DNA from: Terriglobia bacterium
GTDB taxonomy: Bacteria; Acidobacteriota; Terriglobia; Acidiferrales; UBA7541
Length of the DNA stretch: 64,000 nucleotides
Direction: 5' to 3'
Assembly (NCBI GenBank): GCA_020073605.1
Contig: JAIQEW010000001.1
Span: forward strand, 186,001-250,000
In this document: piece by piece, positions 56,272 through 64,000 of the stretch
Layout: every line of letters starts with the position of its first letter
Numbering within the stretch: the first letter of the stretch is position 1
Notes under the pieces: generated by a model
What the model was told of the DNA's origin: nothing
Seen by the model: the letters and a program-made list of their open reading frames with translations, nothing else
Database searches by the model: none
Translations under genes and position numbers: made by a program

Positions 56272-56309
56272 CAGCGGCAGGGCGCGATTCCCATCGCGCC
56301 CTGCCGCTG
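56272..56309 (+). terminator. 17-bp perfect hairpin after amtB
   Basis: Arms CAGCGGCAGGGCGCGAT and ATCGCGCCCTGCCGCTG pair perfectly around a TCCC loop, 22 bases after the amtB stop. No U-run follows, so it may act as a 3' stability hairpin or Rho-assisted terminator. Confidence 0.7.
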
Positions 56310-56356
56310 GTCGTACTAAACTCCCATAGCGCAGCCGGCCACGCGCCGCTACGAAC

Positions 56357-56947
56357 ATGAACAACACAACCGAAACCAACATCGTGCCGGCGAACCAGGG
56401 CCCTGCGGAATCTTTAAGCGCGTCCGCTCCGTCGCTCTCTCTCGCTGCAATTCCCGTTCAATCACAGGAACTCGTGCTGCGAATGTTTGCCAATCCCAGC
56501 GTGCTCGCGAAAGAAGAGCGCGCCGATCTGGTCCAGCAGTTGCGTGAGTGCGTCGCGCAGCACCCGGATGTTTCCGACCTGCGCGTCGTCTACGGCATGG
56601 CGCTTTGCGTAAACCTCGATGCGCACGCGGCGATGGAAGAGCTCGGCGAAGCCGTCGCGCTCGATCCGAACAGCTACATCGCCCACCTGAAGATGGGTGA
56701 GCTTTGGATGCGCCTCCGCGTCTGCACGAAAGCTAAGGAACACACGCACCAGGCCGCCATGCTGGCGAAGAATCTGGCCCAGGCGGAAATGGCGCGCCGT
56801 CAGGCGGCGACGCTTCGGACCATGATGCGCGAGGGAGTTGACCGCAGCGGCTACAGAACTCCGTGGCTCTCGCTCGGGCGTCTCCGCCGTCTCTGGTCGC
56901 GAAACCGGGGGGAATCCGAAGCCCTCGCTACGGTGGACATCAGCTAG
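56357..56947 (+). CDS. TPR-repeat protein
   Basis: 196 residues. Helical repeats of TPR type (VSDLRVVYGMALCVNLDAHAAMEELGEAVALDPNSYIAHLKMGELWMRL, in parts), then KEHTHQAAMLAKNLAQAEMARRQAATLR and a basic tail. It has no signal peptide and probably mediates protein contacts. It precedes the antiporter gene by 2 bases, so the two are likely linked. Confidence 0.8.
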   Translation: MNNTTETNIVPANQGPAESLSASAPSLSLAAIPVQSQELVLRMFANPSVLAKEERADLVQQLRECVAQHPDVSDLRVVYGMALCVNLDAHAAMEELGEAVALDPNSYIAHLKMGELWMRLRVCTKAKEHTHQAAMLAKNLAQAEMARRQAATLRTMMREGVDRSGYRTPWLSLGRLRRLWSRNRGESEALATVDIS

Positions 56948-56949
56948 AT

Positions 56950-58398
56950 ATGCAACCGGCCCTTCAGCTTGCTCTGCTGATCGCCGTCTTGATTCCGGCT
57001 TGCAAGGTAGCTGCCTCTATCTGCGGCCGGTTTGGAATACCTCCCATCCTCGGCGAACTTCTCGTCGGCGTCGGGTTTGGCCCGGGCGCCTTCAACCTGC
57101 TGCACTGGCATCTGTTTCAAGGCGGCGAGGCATCCGGGGCGCTCATGCTTCTCTCCCAGATCGGCGCCCTGGTCCTGATGTTCATTGCCGGCATTGAGAC
57201 GGACATCGACCGCATGCGGGAGGCAAGCGTCACTGCCTTCATCGTGGCTCTCTCCGGCGTAATTTGGCCTTTCCTGCTGGGCGCCGGCGTCGGACACATG
57301 TTGGGCCTTTCATGGAAGACGGCGTGCTTTATCGGCGGCGCTTTAACCGCGACCAGCGTTTCAATTTCCGCGCGGACTTTGATGGACGCAGGCCGCATGG
57401 CCTCGCCGGAAGGCACGATCATTCTCGGAGCCGCGGTCATTGACGATGTCATGGGCCTCTTCGTCCTCGCATTTCTGGCTGCTTCAACCACGGTAAAGGG
57501 CCAGGCCTTCGGCCTCGCGCCGATGGCCAGCGAATGGCTCCAGCAACGGATTGCTCCCGCCGCGGCACACCCCCTCGTGATCCAGATGACGATGATCAGC
57601 ATCTGCGTCACTCTGTTTTTCGTGGTGGGATACGTCGCGGCCAAGCGCTGGCTGGATCCGTTGATCCTCCAACTGCGCAAGCTTTCCTCGACCGAGGCTG
57701 TGCCGGCCTGCGTCCTCGCTCTGGTTCTGATCTACGCCATTTCCGCCGAATGGATGGGCAGCGTCGCCGGCATCACGGGCGCTTACCTGCTCGGATATGT
57801 CTTCGCCGGATCGCAGTTCAAGGCGGACGTGGAGCGCAGCTTCTATGCGATCGGTCACGGCCTTCTGATTCCTCTCTTCTTCGTGTCCATAGGTATTTCG
57901 AGCGACTATCGCGCGCTCTCCGGCCACTGGATGCTCATGCTGCTTGTGCTCTTCGTCGCGATCGTCGGCAAGGTCGTGGGATGCGGGCTTGCGGCCCTCG
58001 GCTCGGGCATGGACTATGTCCGCAGCCTCCGGATTGGTTGCGGCATGGTCTCACGCGGTGAAGTCGGCCTGATCGTCACCGCGATGGGCGCCAGCACCGG
58101 CATTTTCGGGCGAACAGAAGTGGCCGTCATGGTCGCCGTCGTCCTGCTGACCACGATCCTGACCCCCATCGCCCTGCGCGGCGCGTTTCAACTGAAGTCG
58201 GAGCAGGATATTGAAGAGGGGCTGTTGAGCCCGGAACCAAACGTCGCGGACGTGAGCGGGAGTGCCTCTTTCTCGGCCGGCGCGGAGCCACGCGGGAGTA
58301 GTGCTCCGCCCGACCGGTCTAGTTTCATGGTGACAACTCCTCCCGTGACAAGTCTCCTTGCCTTGAACGCCAACGATGCCGCCTCTGAACTAAAGTAA
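56950..58398 (+). CDS. Kef-type cation/proton antiporter (CPA2)
   Basis: 482 residues with 12 or more TM segments. Antiporter motifs are FGIPPILGELLVGVGFGPG, ALTATSVSISARTLMD, GAAVIDDVMGLFVLAF (Asp pair of the ion site) and GYVFAGSQFKADVERSF. The end is a non-conserved tail without a TrkA-N domain. It exchanges K+ or Na+ for H+. ATG 56950 starts 2 bases after the TPR gene stop. Confidence 0.88.
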   Translation: MQPALQLALLIAVLIPACKVAASICGRFGIPPILGELLVGVGFGPGAFNLLHWHLFQGGEASGALMLLSQIGALVLMFIAGIETDIDRMREASVTAFIVALSGVIWPFLLGAGVGHMLGLSWKTACFIGGALTATSVSISARTLMDAGRMASPEGTIILGAAVIDDVMGLFVLAFLAASTTVKGQAFGLAPMASEWLQQRIAPAAAHPLVIQMTMISICVTLFFVVGYVAAKRWLDPLILQLRKLSSTEAVPACVLALVLIYAISAEWMGSVAGITGAYLLGYVFAGSQFKADVERSFYAIGHGLLIPLFFVSIGISSDYRALSGHWMLMLLVLFVAIVGKVVGCGLAALGSGMDYVRSLRIGCGMVSRGEVGLIVTAMGASTGIFGRTEVAVMVAVVLLTTILTPIALRGAFQLKSEQDIEEGLLSPEPNVADVSGSASFSAGAEPRGSSAPPDRSSFMVTTPPVTSLLALNANDAASELK

Positions 58399-58426
58399 GA
58401 GTGCGGCCGGCGAATGAGGATTCCAG

Positions 58427-59383
58427 ATTAATCCTGGCGACCAACTCGATCACTACCGCATTGACGACGTCGTTTCCCGCAGCGATGTGGCCACGGTCTA
58501 TCGTGCCACTGACATCCGGACAGGCCGCCAGGTAGCCATCAAGCTTCCACACCTCGAGATGGAAGGCGACCAGGTTTTCTTCGAACGTTTTCAACGCGAG
58601 CAGGAAATAGGCAAACATTTCGATCATCCCGGCGTCATGAAGGTGATTGCCGACGATCACCGCAGCAAGAACTACATGGTGATGGAGTGGGCCGAGGGCA
58701 AGCTGCTGCGCCAGATTCTCAGCGAAGAAAAGAAACTTTCGCCGGAGCGCGCGGGCAAGATTGCGCTCGGCATTTGCCAGGCTCTGGCTTACATCCACAA
58801 CCATGGAATCGTGCACCGTGATCTCAAGCCGGAGCACGTCATGGTCGATGCCCAGGACCACACGAAACTTGTGGACTTTGGTCTCGCAGGACAAACCGGC
58901 GCGCGGCGGATTACCTTTGCGAAGCTCTCCCAGGTCGTCAGTTCACCCGAATATATTTCGCCCGAGCAGGTAAAAGGAAAGCGCGGCGACGCCCGCAGCG
59001 ATCTTTATGCCGTCGGCGTGATGCTGTACGAAATGGTGACCGGAAGAGCCCCGTTTCACGGGCCCGATGCTTTCGCCATTATGAATGACCGGCTCCTGAG
59101 CAACCCCATTCCCCCGCGCGAAATCGATCCTTCCATCTCACCCCAGTTACAGGAAGTGATCTACAGAGCTCTGGAACGAGAGCCCCAGTACCGCTATGCG
59201 AGTGCCCACGATTTCGCATTCGATCTCGAGCATCTCGACCAGGTCGGCGTCGCCGAGCGTCCCGAACTGAAAAACTGGAAGAAGCCACGTACTGCAGCGA
59301 CGCGAAAAATCCTCGCGTACGCAGCGATGATATTGGTGCCGTTCCTCATTTTTGGCCTCCTGCTTCTCTTCGCCCGCCGATAG
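58427..59383 (+). CDS. Ser/Thr protein kinase with C-terminal TM; 5' end disturbed
   Basis: About 318 residues. Catalytic motifs: Lys in VAIKLPHLE, HRDLKPEHVMVD, VDFGLAG and SPEYISPEQVKG; APE-like Ser replaces Ala. The Gly-rich loop reads VVSRSDVATVYRA, lacking GxGxxG. A C-terminal TM (KILAYAAMILVPFLIFGLLLLF) anchors it, an unusual layout as most anchor an external sensor. The coding signal begins at INPGDQLDHYRID, but no ATG/GTG/TTG is in frame there; GAGGA at 58416-58420 precedes ATT 58427. The ATG at 58414 is in another frame and reads MRIPD-stop. GTG 58487 would remove the first kinase strand. A 7-base insertion (CCAGATT) would explain the shift. Confidence 0.72.
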   Translation: MNPGDQLDHYRIDDVVSRSDVATVYRATDIRTGRQVAIKLPHLEMEGDQVFFERFQREQEIGKHFDHPGVMKVIADDHRSKNYMVMEWAEGKLLRQILSEEKKLSPERAGKIALGICQALAYIHNHGIVHRDLKPEHVMVDAQDHTKLVDFGLAGQTGARRITFAKLSQVVSSPEYISPEQVKGKRGDARSDLYAVGVMLYEMVTGRAPFHGPDAFAIMNDRLLSNPIPPREIDPSISPQLQEVIYRALEREPQYRYASAHDFAFDLEHLDQVGVAERPELKNWKKPRTAATRKILAYAAMILVPFLIFGLLLLFARR

Positions 59384-59470
59384 CTAACGTGCGTTCCGCT
59401 GTTTGGCGCGCCCTGAACGCATACCCTGAAAAACCGGCCTTGCAACGGTCCGCCTCCGCTGCTAGAATCG

Positions 59471-59495
59471 ATACTGTACTGGATTGGTGCTATAT
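59471..59495. promoter_or_regulatory. IscR/Rrf2-like operator
   Basis: The 25-base site opening ATACTGTACT and closing TGCTATAT shares about 17 positions with the IscR type-1 consensus (ATASYYGACTRWWWYAGTCRRSTAT), with flanking ATA/TAT and internal AC/GT dyad. It lies just upstream of the Rrf2 start and so could autoregulate the suf operon. Confidence 0.6.
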
Positions 59496-59516
59496 GCTTT
59501 CGATGGGGAGTTCGGC

Positions 59517-59999
59517 ATGGTAAGGCTCGGCAAATTAACGGACTACGGGCTGGTCTTGATGACCTGCATCGCGCGCGGCCAAGGCGCGGAGGCTCCTCTG
59601 CGCACCGCCCGAGATCTCGCTCGAGAATCTCGGCTGCCGCTTTCCACCGTTAGCAAGCTCCTGAAGGAGCTTTCTCAGAGCGGGCTGCTCGTGTCTCACC
59701 GAGGGATCAAGGGCGGCTACGTCCTGGCGCGGGAGCCACGGGAGATTTCGGTGCTCGAGATGATTGCCGCCATCGAAGGGCCCATGGCGCTCACGGAGTG
59801 CAGCACGGACGTCACCGGTCTGTGCAGCCTCGAATCCGGCTGCCCCACTAAGAGCAACCAGCAAATCATCAATCAAGCAGTCCGCGGGGTGCTCGAGAAA
59901 ATCACGCTTTCCGACCTGATGCACCCTCTCCAGTTGACGAACATCAGGGACGCGCGCGGCCGGGTTGTGCCGACGATTGCGTCCGGGAGAATTCAATGA
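59517..59999 (+). CDS. Rrf2-family Fe-S-sensing transcriptional regulator of the suf operon
   Basis: 160 residues. Winged helix ([54 protein letters not shown] in parts). Cluster-ligand Cys are C95-x7-C103-x5-C109, fitting [2Fe-2S] binding. GGGGAG precedes ATG 59517, setting the start; the longer frame from 59484 would begin inside the operator. The stop overlaps sufB by ATGA. It should repress or activate suf according to Fe-S status. Confidence 0.9.
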   Translation: MVRLGKLTDYGLVLMTCIARGQGAEAPLRTARDLARESRLPLSTVSKLLKELSQSGLLVSHRGIKGGYVLAREPREISVLEMIAAIEGPMALTECSTDVTGLCSLESGCPTKSNQQIINQAVRGVLEKITLSDLMHPLQLTNIRDARGRVVPTIASGRIQ

Positions 60000-61453
60000 G
60001 TTCGAATACTGACGCGATCCGTGAACTGGCACAGCGGGAGTACAAGTGGGGATTCGTCACCGATATCGGCGAGGACCGGGCACCCAAGGGGCTGAACGAA
60101 GACATCATTCGGTTTGTTTCAGCGAAAAAGAACGAGCCGGAATTCATGCTCGAATGGCGCCTCAAGGCCTACCGTTACTGGGAATCGCTTGAGAAATCGC
60201 ACGCCGAGCCGAAGTGGGCGAACATCCACTACCCGCCCATCGATTATCAAAACAGTTCATACTACTCGGCGCCGAAGCAGAAGCCGAATCTGAAGAGCCT
60301 CGACGAGCTCGATCCGGAAATCCTGCGCACGTATGAAAAGCTTGGGATTCCGCTCGCGGAGCAGAAAATGCTTGCGGGCGTGGCGGTCGATGCGGTGTTC
60401 GATAGCGTCTCGGTGGCAACCACCTTCAAGGAAAAGCTCGCCGAAGTCGGAGTGATTTTCTGTTCCTTTTCGGACGCAGTGAAGAATCATCCGGAGCTGG
60501 TTAAGAAGTATCTGGGCACCGTGGTTCCCTACACCGACAATTTCTTCGCCGCGCTCAACGCCGCTGTCTTCAGCGATGGATCGTTCGTGTATGTGCCGAA
60601 GGGCGTTCGCTGCCCAATGGAACTCTCCACCTACTTCCGCATCAACGCGGCGGAGACCGGGCAGTTCGAGCGGACGCTGATCGTCGCGGATGAAGGCGCA
60701 TCCGTCAGCTATCTCGAAGGCTGCACCGCTCCGATCCGCGATGAGAATCAGCTGCACGCCGCGGTGGTCGAGCTGATTGCGCTCGACGACGCCCAGATCA
60801 AGTATTCCACCGTCCAGAACTGGTATCCCGGGGACAAGAACGGCAAGGGCGGAATCTACAATTTCGTCACCAAGCGCGGTGCGTGCCGCGGCAAGAACTC
60901 CAAAATCTCTTGGACGCAGGTCGAGACCGGCTCGGCCATCACCTGGAAGTATCCGAGCTGCATCCTGCAAGGCGAAAATTCCGTGGGCGAGTTCTATTCG
61001 GTCGCGCTCACGAACAACTATCAGCAGGCCGACACCGGCACGAAGATGATCCACATCGGCAAGAACACGCGCAGCACGATCGTCGCGAAAGGCATCTCCG
61101 CCGGCCACGGACAGAACACCTATCGCGGCCAGGTGAAAATCATGAAAGATGCCACCGGCGCGCGCAACTACACGCAGTGCGATTCGCTCCTGATCGGCGA
61201 CAAGTGCGGAGCCCACACGTTCCCGTACATCGAAGTGAAGAATTCGACAGCGCAAATGGAGCATGAAGCTTCCACCTCGAAGATCGGCGAAGACCAGATG
61301 TTCTATCTCCGCCAGCGCGGGCTGAAGGCCGAGGACGCCGTCTCGATGATCGTCAACGGCTTCTGCAAGCGCGTCTTCCGCGAGCTGCCCATGGAATTCG
61401 CGGTCGAGGCGCAAAAGCTTCTGAGCGTCAGCCTCGAAGGCAGCGTGGGATGA
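59996..61453 (+). CDS. sufB: Fe-S assembly scaffold SufB
   Basis: 485 residues of SufB type, with the long N-terminal region ([18 protein letters not shown]) and the right-handed beta helix core; conserved segments include [26 protein letters not shown] (in parts), [30 protein letters not shown] and the C-terminal [15 protein letters not shown] with a conserved Cys. It builds clusters with SufC and SufD. Full length. sufC follows after 132 bases. Confidence 0.96.
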   Translation: MSSNTDAIRELAQREYKWGFVTDIGEDRAPKGLNEDIIRFVSAKKNEPEFMLEWRLKAYRYWESLEKSHAEPKWANIHYPPIDYQNSSYYSAPKQKPNLKSLDELDPEILRTYEKLGIPLAEQKMLAGVAVDAVFDSVSVATTFKEKLAEVGVIFCSFSDAVKNHPELVKKYLGTVVPYTDNFFAALNAAVFSDGSFVYVPKGVRCPMELSTYFRINAAETGQFERTLIVADEGASVSYLEGCTAPIRDENQLHAAVVELIALDDAQIKYSTVQNWYPGDKNGKGGIYNFVTKRGACRGKNSKISWTQVETGSAITWKYPSCILQGENSVGEFYSVALTNNYQQADTGTKMIHIGKNTRSTIVAKGISAGHGQNTYRGQVKIMKDATGARNYTQCDSLLIGDKCGAHTFPYIEVKNSTAQMEHEASTSKIGEDQMFYLRQRGLKAEDAVSMIVNGFCKRVFRELPMEFAVEAQKLLSVSLEGSVG

Positions 61454-61585
61454 CGCAAATTAAGTGTCACACCATGCCGGGTCTTTCTCGGCGTAAGTGA
61501 TTGAAAAAAAAGAATTGGGCCACCAATGAATCGACACACTTTTTGAGGCGCTGAATTTGAGGAAATTGCCAAGAGGACACAAGAA

Positions 61586-62356
61586 ATGAGTTTGCTGGAA
61601 ATCAAGAATCTGAAGGTCAGAGTTGAGGATCGCGAAATCCTCAAGGGCATCAATCTGACGTTGAACGCGGGCGAGGTCCATTCGATCATGGGCCCGAACG
61701 GCTCGGGCAAGAGCACGCTCGCGCAGGTGCTGGCTCGCCGCGAAAGCTATCAGGTGACGGGCGGCGAGATATTGTTCAACGGCAAGGACCTCCTTGCGAT
61801 GAAGCCGGAGGAAGCGGCGTGCGAAGGCCTTTTCCTCGCGTTTCAATACCCCGTCGAGATTCCCGGGATCAGCAACGCTTACTTTCTGCGCTCCGCGCTC
61901 AACGCCGTCCGCAAGTATCGCGGGCAGGATGAAATGGACGCGATGGATTTTCTTCCGATGCTGCGCGAAAAGCTGAAGCTGCTCGAAATGGACGACAAGC
62001 TGCTGAACCGCTCGGTGAACGAAGCTTTTTCGGGCGGCGAGAAGAAGCGGAACGAGATTTTGCAGATGGCGGTGCTCGAACCGAAACTCGCCATTCTGGA
62101 CGAGACCGACTCCGGCCTCGATATCGACGCGCTGCGAATCGTCGCACAGGGCGTCAACGCCATGCGCAGTCCGGAGCGCGCGATGCTGGTCGTCACGCAC
62201 TATCAGCGGCTGCTCAACTACATCGTGCCGGATCGCGTGCACGTGCTGGTCGAGGGGCGGATCGTCCGCTCCGGCGGACCTGAACTGGCATTGGAGCTTG
62301 AGGATCAGGGCTACTCCACGATTGAATCCGTCGCGCGCGGCGCCAGCCCCGCCTGA
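61586..62356 (+). CDS. sufC: Fe-S assembly ATPase SufC
   Basis: 256 residues. ABC-type ATPase with Walker A GPNGSGKST, signature-like FSGGEKKRNEI, Walker B LAILDETDSGLDIDAL and H-loop TH. The closing SVARGASPA is variable. It drives conformational change of the SufBCD complex. An AAGAGGA lies upstream of the ATG. The 132-base gap after sufB (61454-61585) has no gene and no obvious promoter. Confidence 0.96.
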   Translation: MSLLEIKNLKVRVEDREILKGINLTLNAGEVHSIMGPNGSGKSTLAQVLARRESYQVTGGEILFNGKDLLAMKPEEAACEGLFLAFQYPVEIPGISNAYFLRSALNAVRKYRGQDEMDAMDFLPMLREKLKLLEMDDKLLNRSVNEAFSGGEKKRNEILQMAVLEPKLAILDETDSGLDIDALRIVAQGVNAMRSPERAMLVVTHYQRLLNYIVPDRVHVLVEGRIVRSGGPELALELEDQGYSTIESVARGASPA

Positions 62357-62364
62357 ACGGAAGT

Positions 62365-63741
62365 ATGGGGAATTTGAACGTGGCCACAGCAACTCAAGGA
62401 CTGCAAAACTACGCGGAGAGCTTCGGCGGATTCGAGAAGGCCGCCGCGAGCCGCGAATTGTCGTGGCTGCGCAAGCTGCGGCAGGATGGCTTCGCCCGCT
62501 TCAGCGACACCAGCTTCCCCACTCTTCGCGATGAAGACTGGCGCTTCACGAATGTTTCCGCGATCGCGCAGACGCCGTTCCGCCTCGTCCGCAACGGCGA
62601 TTCCCTGCCCTCGCGAAAAGATCTCGATCCGTTTCGCATCGCCGGGCTCGGTTGCCAGCTCGTTTTCGTGGATGGGCGTTTTGCGCCGGCTCTTTCGACG
62701 CTGGGGCAGATGCCTGCCGGAGTGACGGTAAACAGCCTCGCCCGCCAGCTTGAGCGCGATCCCGGGACGCTCGAGCCGCACTTGGGCCGCTACCTTGATC
62801 TGCAACGCGATGCCTTCGGGGCGCTGAACACGGCTTTTCTCGAGGACGGCGGATACGTGCACATTGCGAAAGGCCTTGTGGTGGAGGCTCCAATCGGCCT
62901 GCTGTTCGTTTCGACGGCGCACGATTTCCCGGCGGTGAATCATCCCCGCAATCTGATCGTGGCCGAGGAAAACTGCCAGGCTACGATTGTGGAAGACTAT
63001 GTGTCGCTCGGAGGCGCCGAGGCGCTCTGCAATACCGTGACGGAGCTCGTTGCCCGCGACCGTGCCTCGATCTCTCACTACATGATCGAGCGCGAGCACG
63101 CGAAGGCCTTCAACGTCTCCACGCTCCGCATCCAGCAGGGCCGAAATTCGGACGTCGCATCGCATTCCGTGCTCTTGGGCGGAGCGCTCGTGCGCAACAA
63201 CGTCCATCCGGTGCTCGCGGGCGAGGGCGCCGAGTGCCTGATCAACGGCCTGTTCATCGGCAACGGCCGGCAGCATCTCGACAACTACATGCTCGTGGAG
63301 CACGCGAGCCCGCACTGCAGCAGCCGCCAGTTTTACAACGGGATTCTCGACGGCCAGGCGCACGGCGTGTTTCACGGCCGCATCATCGTCCACAAGGACG
63401 CGCAGAAAACCGACGCCAAGCAGACGAACCGCAACCTCTTACTCTCCGACACCGCGCAGATCGACACGAAGCCGCAGCTCGAAATCTACGCGGACGACGT
63501 GAAGTGCACGCACGGCGCGACCATCGGTCAGATGGAGGAAAGCGCGCTCTTCTATCTTCGCTCCCGCGGAATCGACGAGGCGTCCGCACGCCGGCTGCTT
63601 CTGGTGGCTTTTGCGAGCGAATGCCTCGACCGGATGAAGGAAGGCCCTGTGCGCACGCATGTCGAAACTCTCGTGCATGAACACGCGCTTCGCCTGGCGG
63701 GCGAATCGCACGGGGCTGCACGGCAGGAGCAAATCGCATGA
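62365..63741 (+). CDS. sufD: Fe-S assembly protein SufD
   Basis: 458 residues. SufB paralogue with the N-terminal helical region ([31 protein letters not shown] in parts), [28 protein letters not shown] and [25 protein letters not shown] (in parts), and [23 protein letters not shown]. It pairs with SufB on the SufC dimer. The stop overlaps the sufS start by ATGA. Confidence 0.95.
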   Translation: MGNLNVATATQGLQNYAESFGGFEKAAASRELSWLRKLRQDGFARFSDTSFPTLRDEDWRFTNVSAIAQTPFRLVRNGDSLPSRKDLDPFRIAGLGCQLVFVDGRFAPALSTLGQMPAGVTVNSLARQLERDPGTLEPHLGRYLDLQRDAFGALNTAFLEDGGYVHIAKGLVVEAPIGLLFVSTAHDFPAVNHPRNLIVAEENCQATIVEDYVSLGGAEALCNTVTELVARDRASISHYMIEREHAKAFNVSTLRIQQGRNSDVASHSVLLGGALVRNNVHPVLAGEGAECLINGLFIGNGRQHLDNYMLVEHASPHCSSRQFYNGILDGQAHGVFHGRIIVHKDAQKTDAKQTNRNLLLSDTAQIDTKPQLEIYADDVKCTHGATIGQMEESALFYLRSRGIDEASARRLLLVAFASECLDRMKEGPVRTHVETLVHEHALRLAGESHGAARQEQIA

Positions 63742-64000
63742 CGACGGCGGCCAGAAAACTCGGCGCGGAACGGGGACCGGCGCTCGCGCACGGCGAGTTC
63801 GACGTCCAGCGCATCCGCGCGGACTTTCCGATCCTGCAAAAAAAGATTCGGGGCAAGCCGCTCGTGTACCTCGACAACGCCGCCACGTCGCAGAAACCGC
63901 GGGCGGTGATCGATGCGCTTGTCCGGTACTACGAGGAGAGCAATTCCAACGTCCATCGCGGCGTGCACTATCTTTCCGAGCGAGCCACCGAGGAATTCGA
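63738..64000 (+). CDS. sufS: Cysteine desulfurase SufS, 3' truncated by window end
   Basis: The first 87 codons are present. [26 protein letters not shown] and [18 protein letters not shown] (in parts) are the hallmark N-terminus of SufS-type desulfurases, which use PLP to supply sulfur. The PLP lysine and active-site Cys lie beyond the window. ATG overlaps the sufD stop. Confidence 0.95.
   Translation, partial: MTTAARKLGAERGPALAHGEFDVQRIRADFPILQKKIRGKPLVYLDNAATSQKPRAVIDALVRYYEESNSNVHRGVHYLSERATEEF

Noticed and set aside
61454..61585. Internal promoter between sufB and sufC (TTGAAA at 61501)
   Set aside because: No acceptable -10 at proper spacing; the region more likely reads through as one transcript.

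Overview
The window is a high-GC, densely packed bacterial chromosome segment. The gene content points to an Acidobacteriota-type organism: a large Oar-like TonB receptor with an N-terminal carboxypeptidase-regulatory domain, paired secreted cytochrome c / PQQ-dehydrogenase operons, a secreted DinB protein, a BamA-SurA-TamB outer-membrane biogenesis operon, and several small conserved hypotheticals of acidobacterial style. This taxonomic call is an inference from content; there is no rRNA here to confirm it. No CRISPR array, insertion sequence or prophage was seen. Two CAU-anticodon tRNAs are present.

Layout. 1-2174: 3' part of a Pro-aminopeptidase, an SRA-HNH endonuclease of visibly lower GC, and a tRNA. 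2378-7766: a tight five-gene corrinoid methyltransferase operon (corrinoid protein, UroD-fold methyltransferase, MetH-activation-like protein, [2Fe-2S]/ASKHA reductive activator, pterin-binding methyltransferase), which looks like a complete demethylation route to tetrahydrofolate. 7908-12916: two tandem copies of a diheme cytochrome c plus PQQ-dehydrogenase module. 12947-18998: small genes including a LysW-like acidic zinc protein, a NUDIX hydrolase, a minus-strand operon (membrane protein, winged-helix regulator, UppS, membrane protein) with a palindromic operator, DinB, a glycosyltransferase and a DUF2059 protein. 19097-20861: modBC without modA. 20876-28442: tamB, a SurA-like chaperone and a BamA/TamA-like porin, translationally coupled on the minus strand. 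28535-36825: a ThiF/MoeB-like E1 enzyme, a C45-like Ntn hydrolase, a TonB receptor and small secreted proteins.

36975-44698: thiC, a DUF1684 protein, a Rieske ferredoxin, an EVE protein, a cyclase-family hydrolase, mutM, a CDF zinc exporter, and a metallo-beta-lactamase/PilZ fusion. 44832-51602: a tRNA followed by an arsR-tolC-MFP-RND-DUF2892 efflux operon. 51622-59383: a fused isoprenylcysteine-methyltransferase-like membrane protein, three unknown small genes leading into an ammonium transporter, a strong 17-bp hairpin, a TPR protein, a Kef-type antiporter, and a Ser/Thr kinase whose 5' end appears frameshifted. 59471-64000: an IscR-type operator, an Rrf2 regulator and sufBCDS, with sufS cut by the window end.

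The most interesting items are the corrinoid operon with unknown methyl donor, the SRA-HNH nuclease, the LysW-like acidic protein, the palindromic operator controlling a regulator/membrane-protein pair, the predicted Rrf2 operator, and the kinase frameshift.
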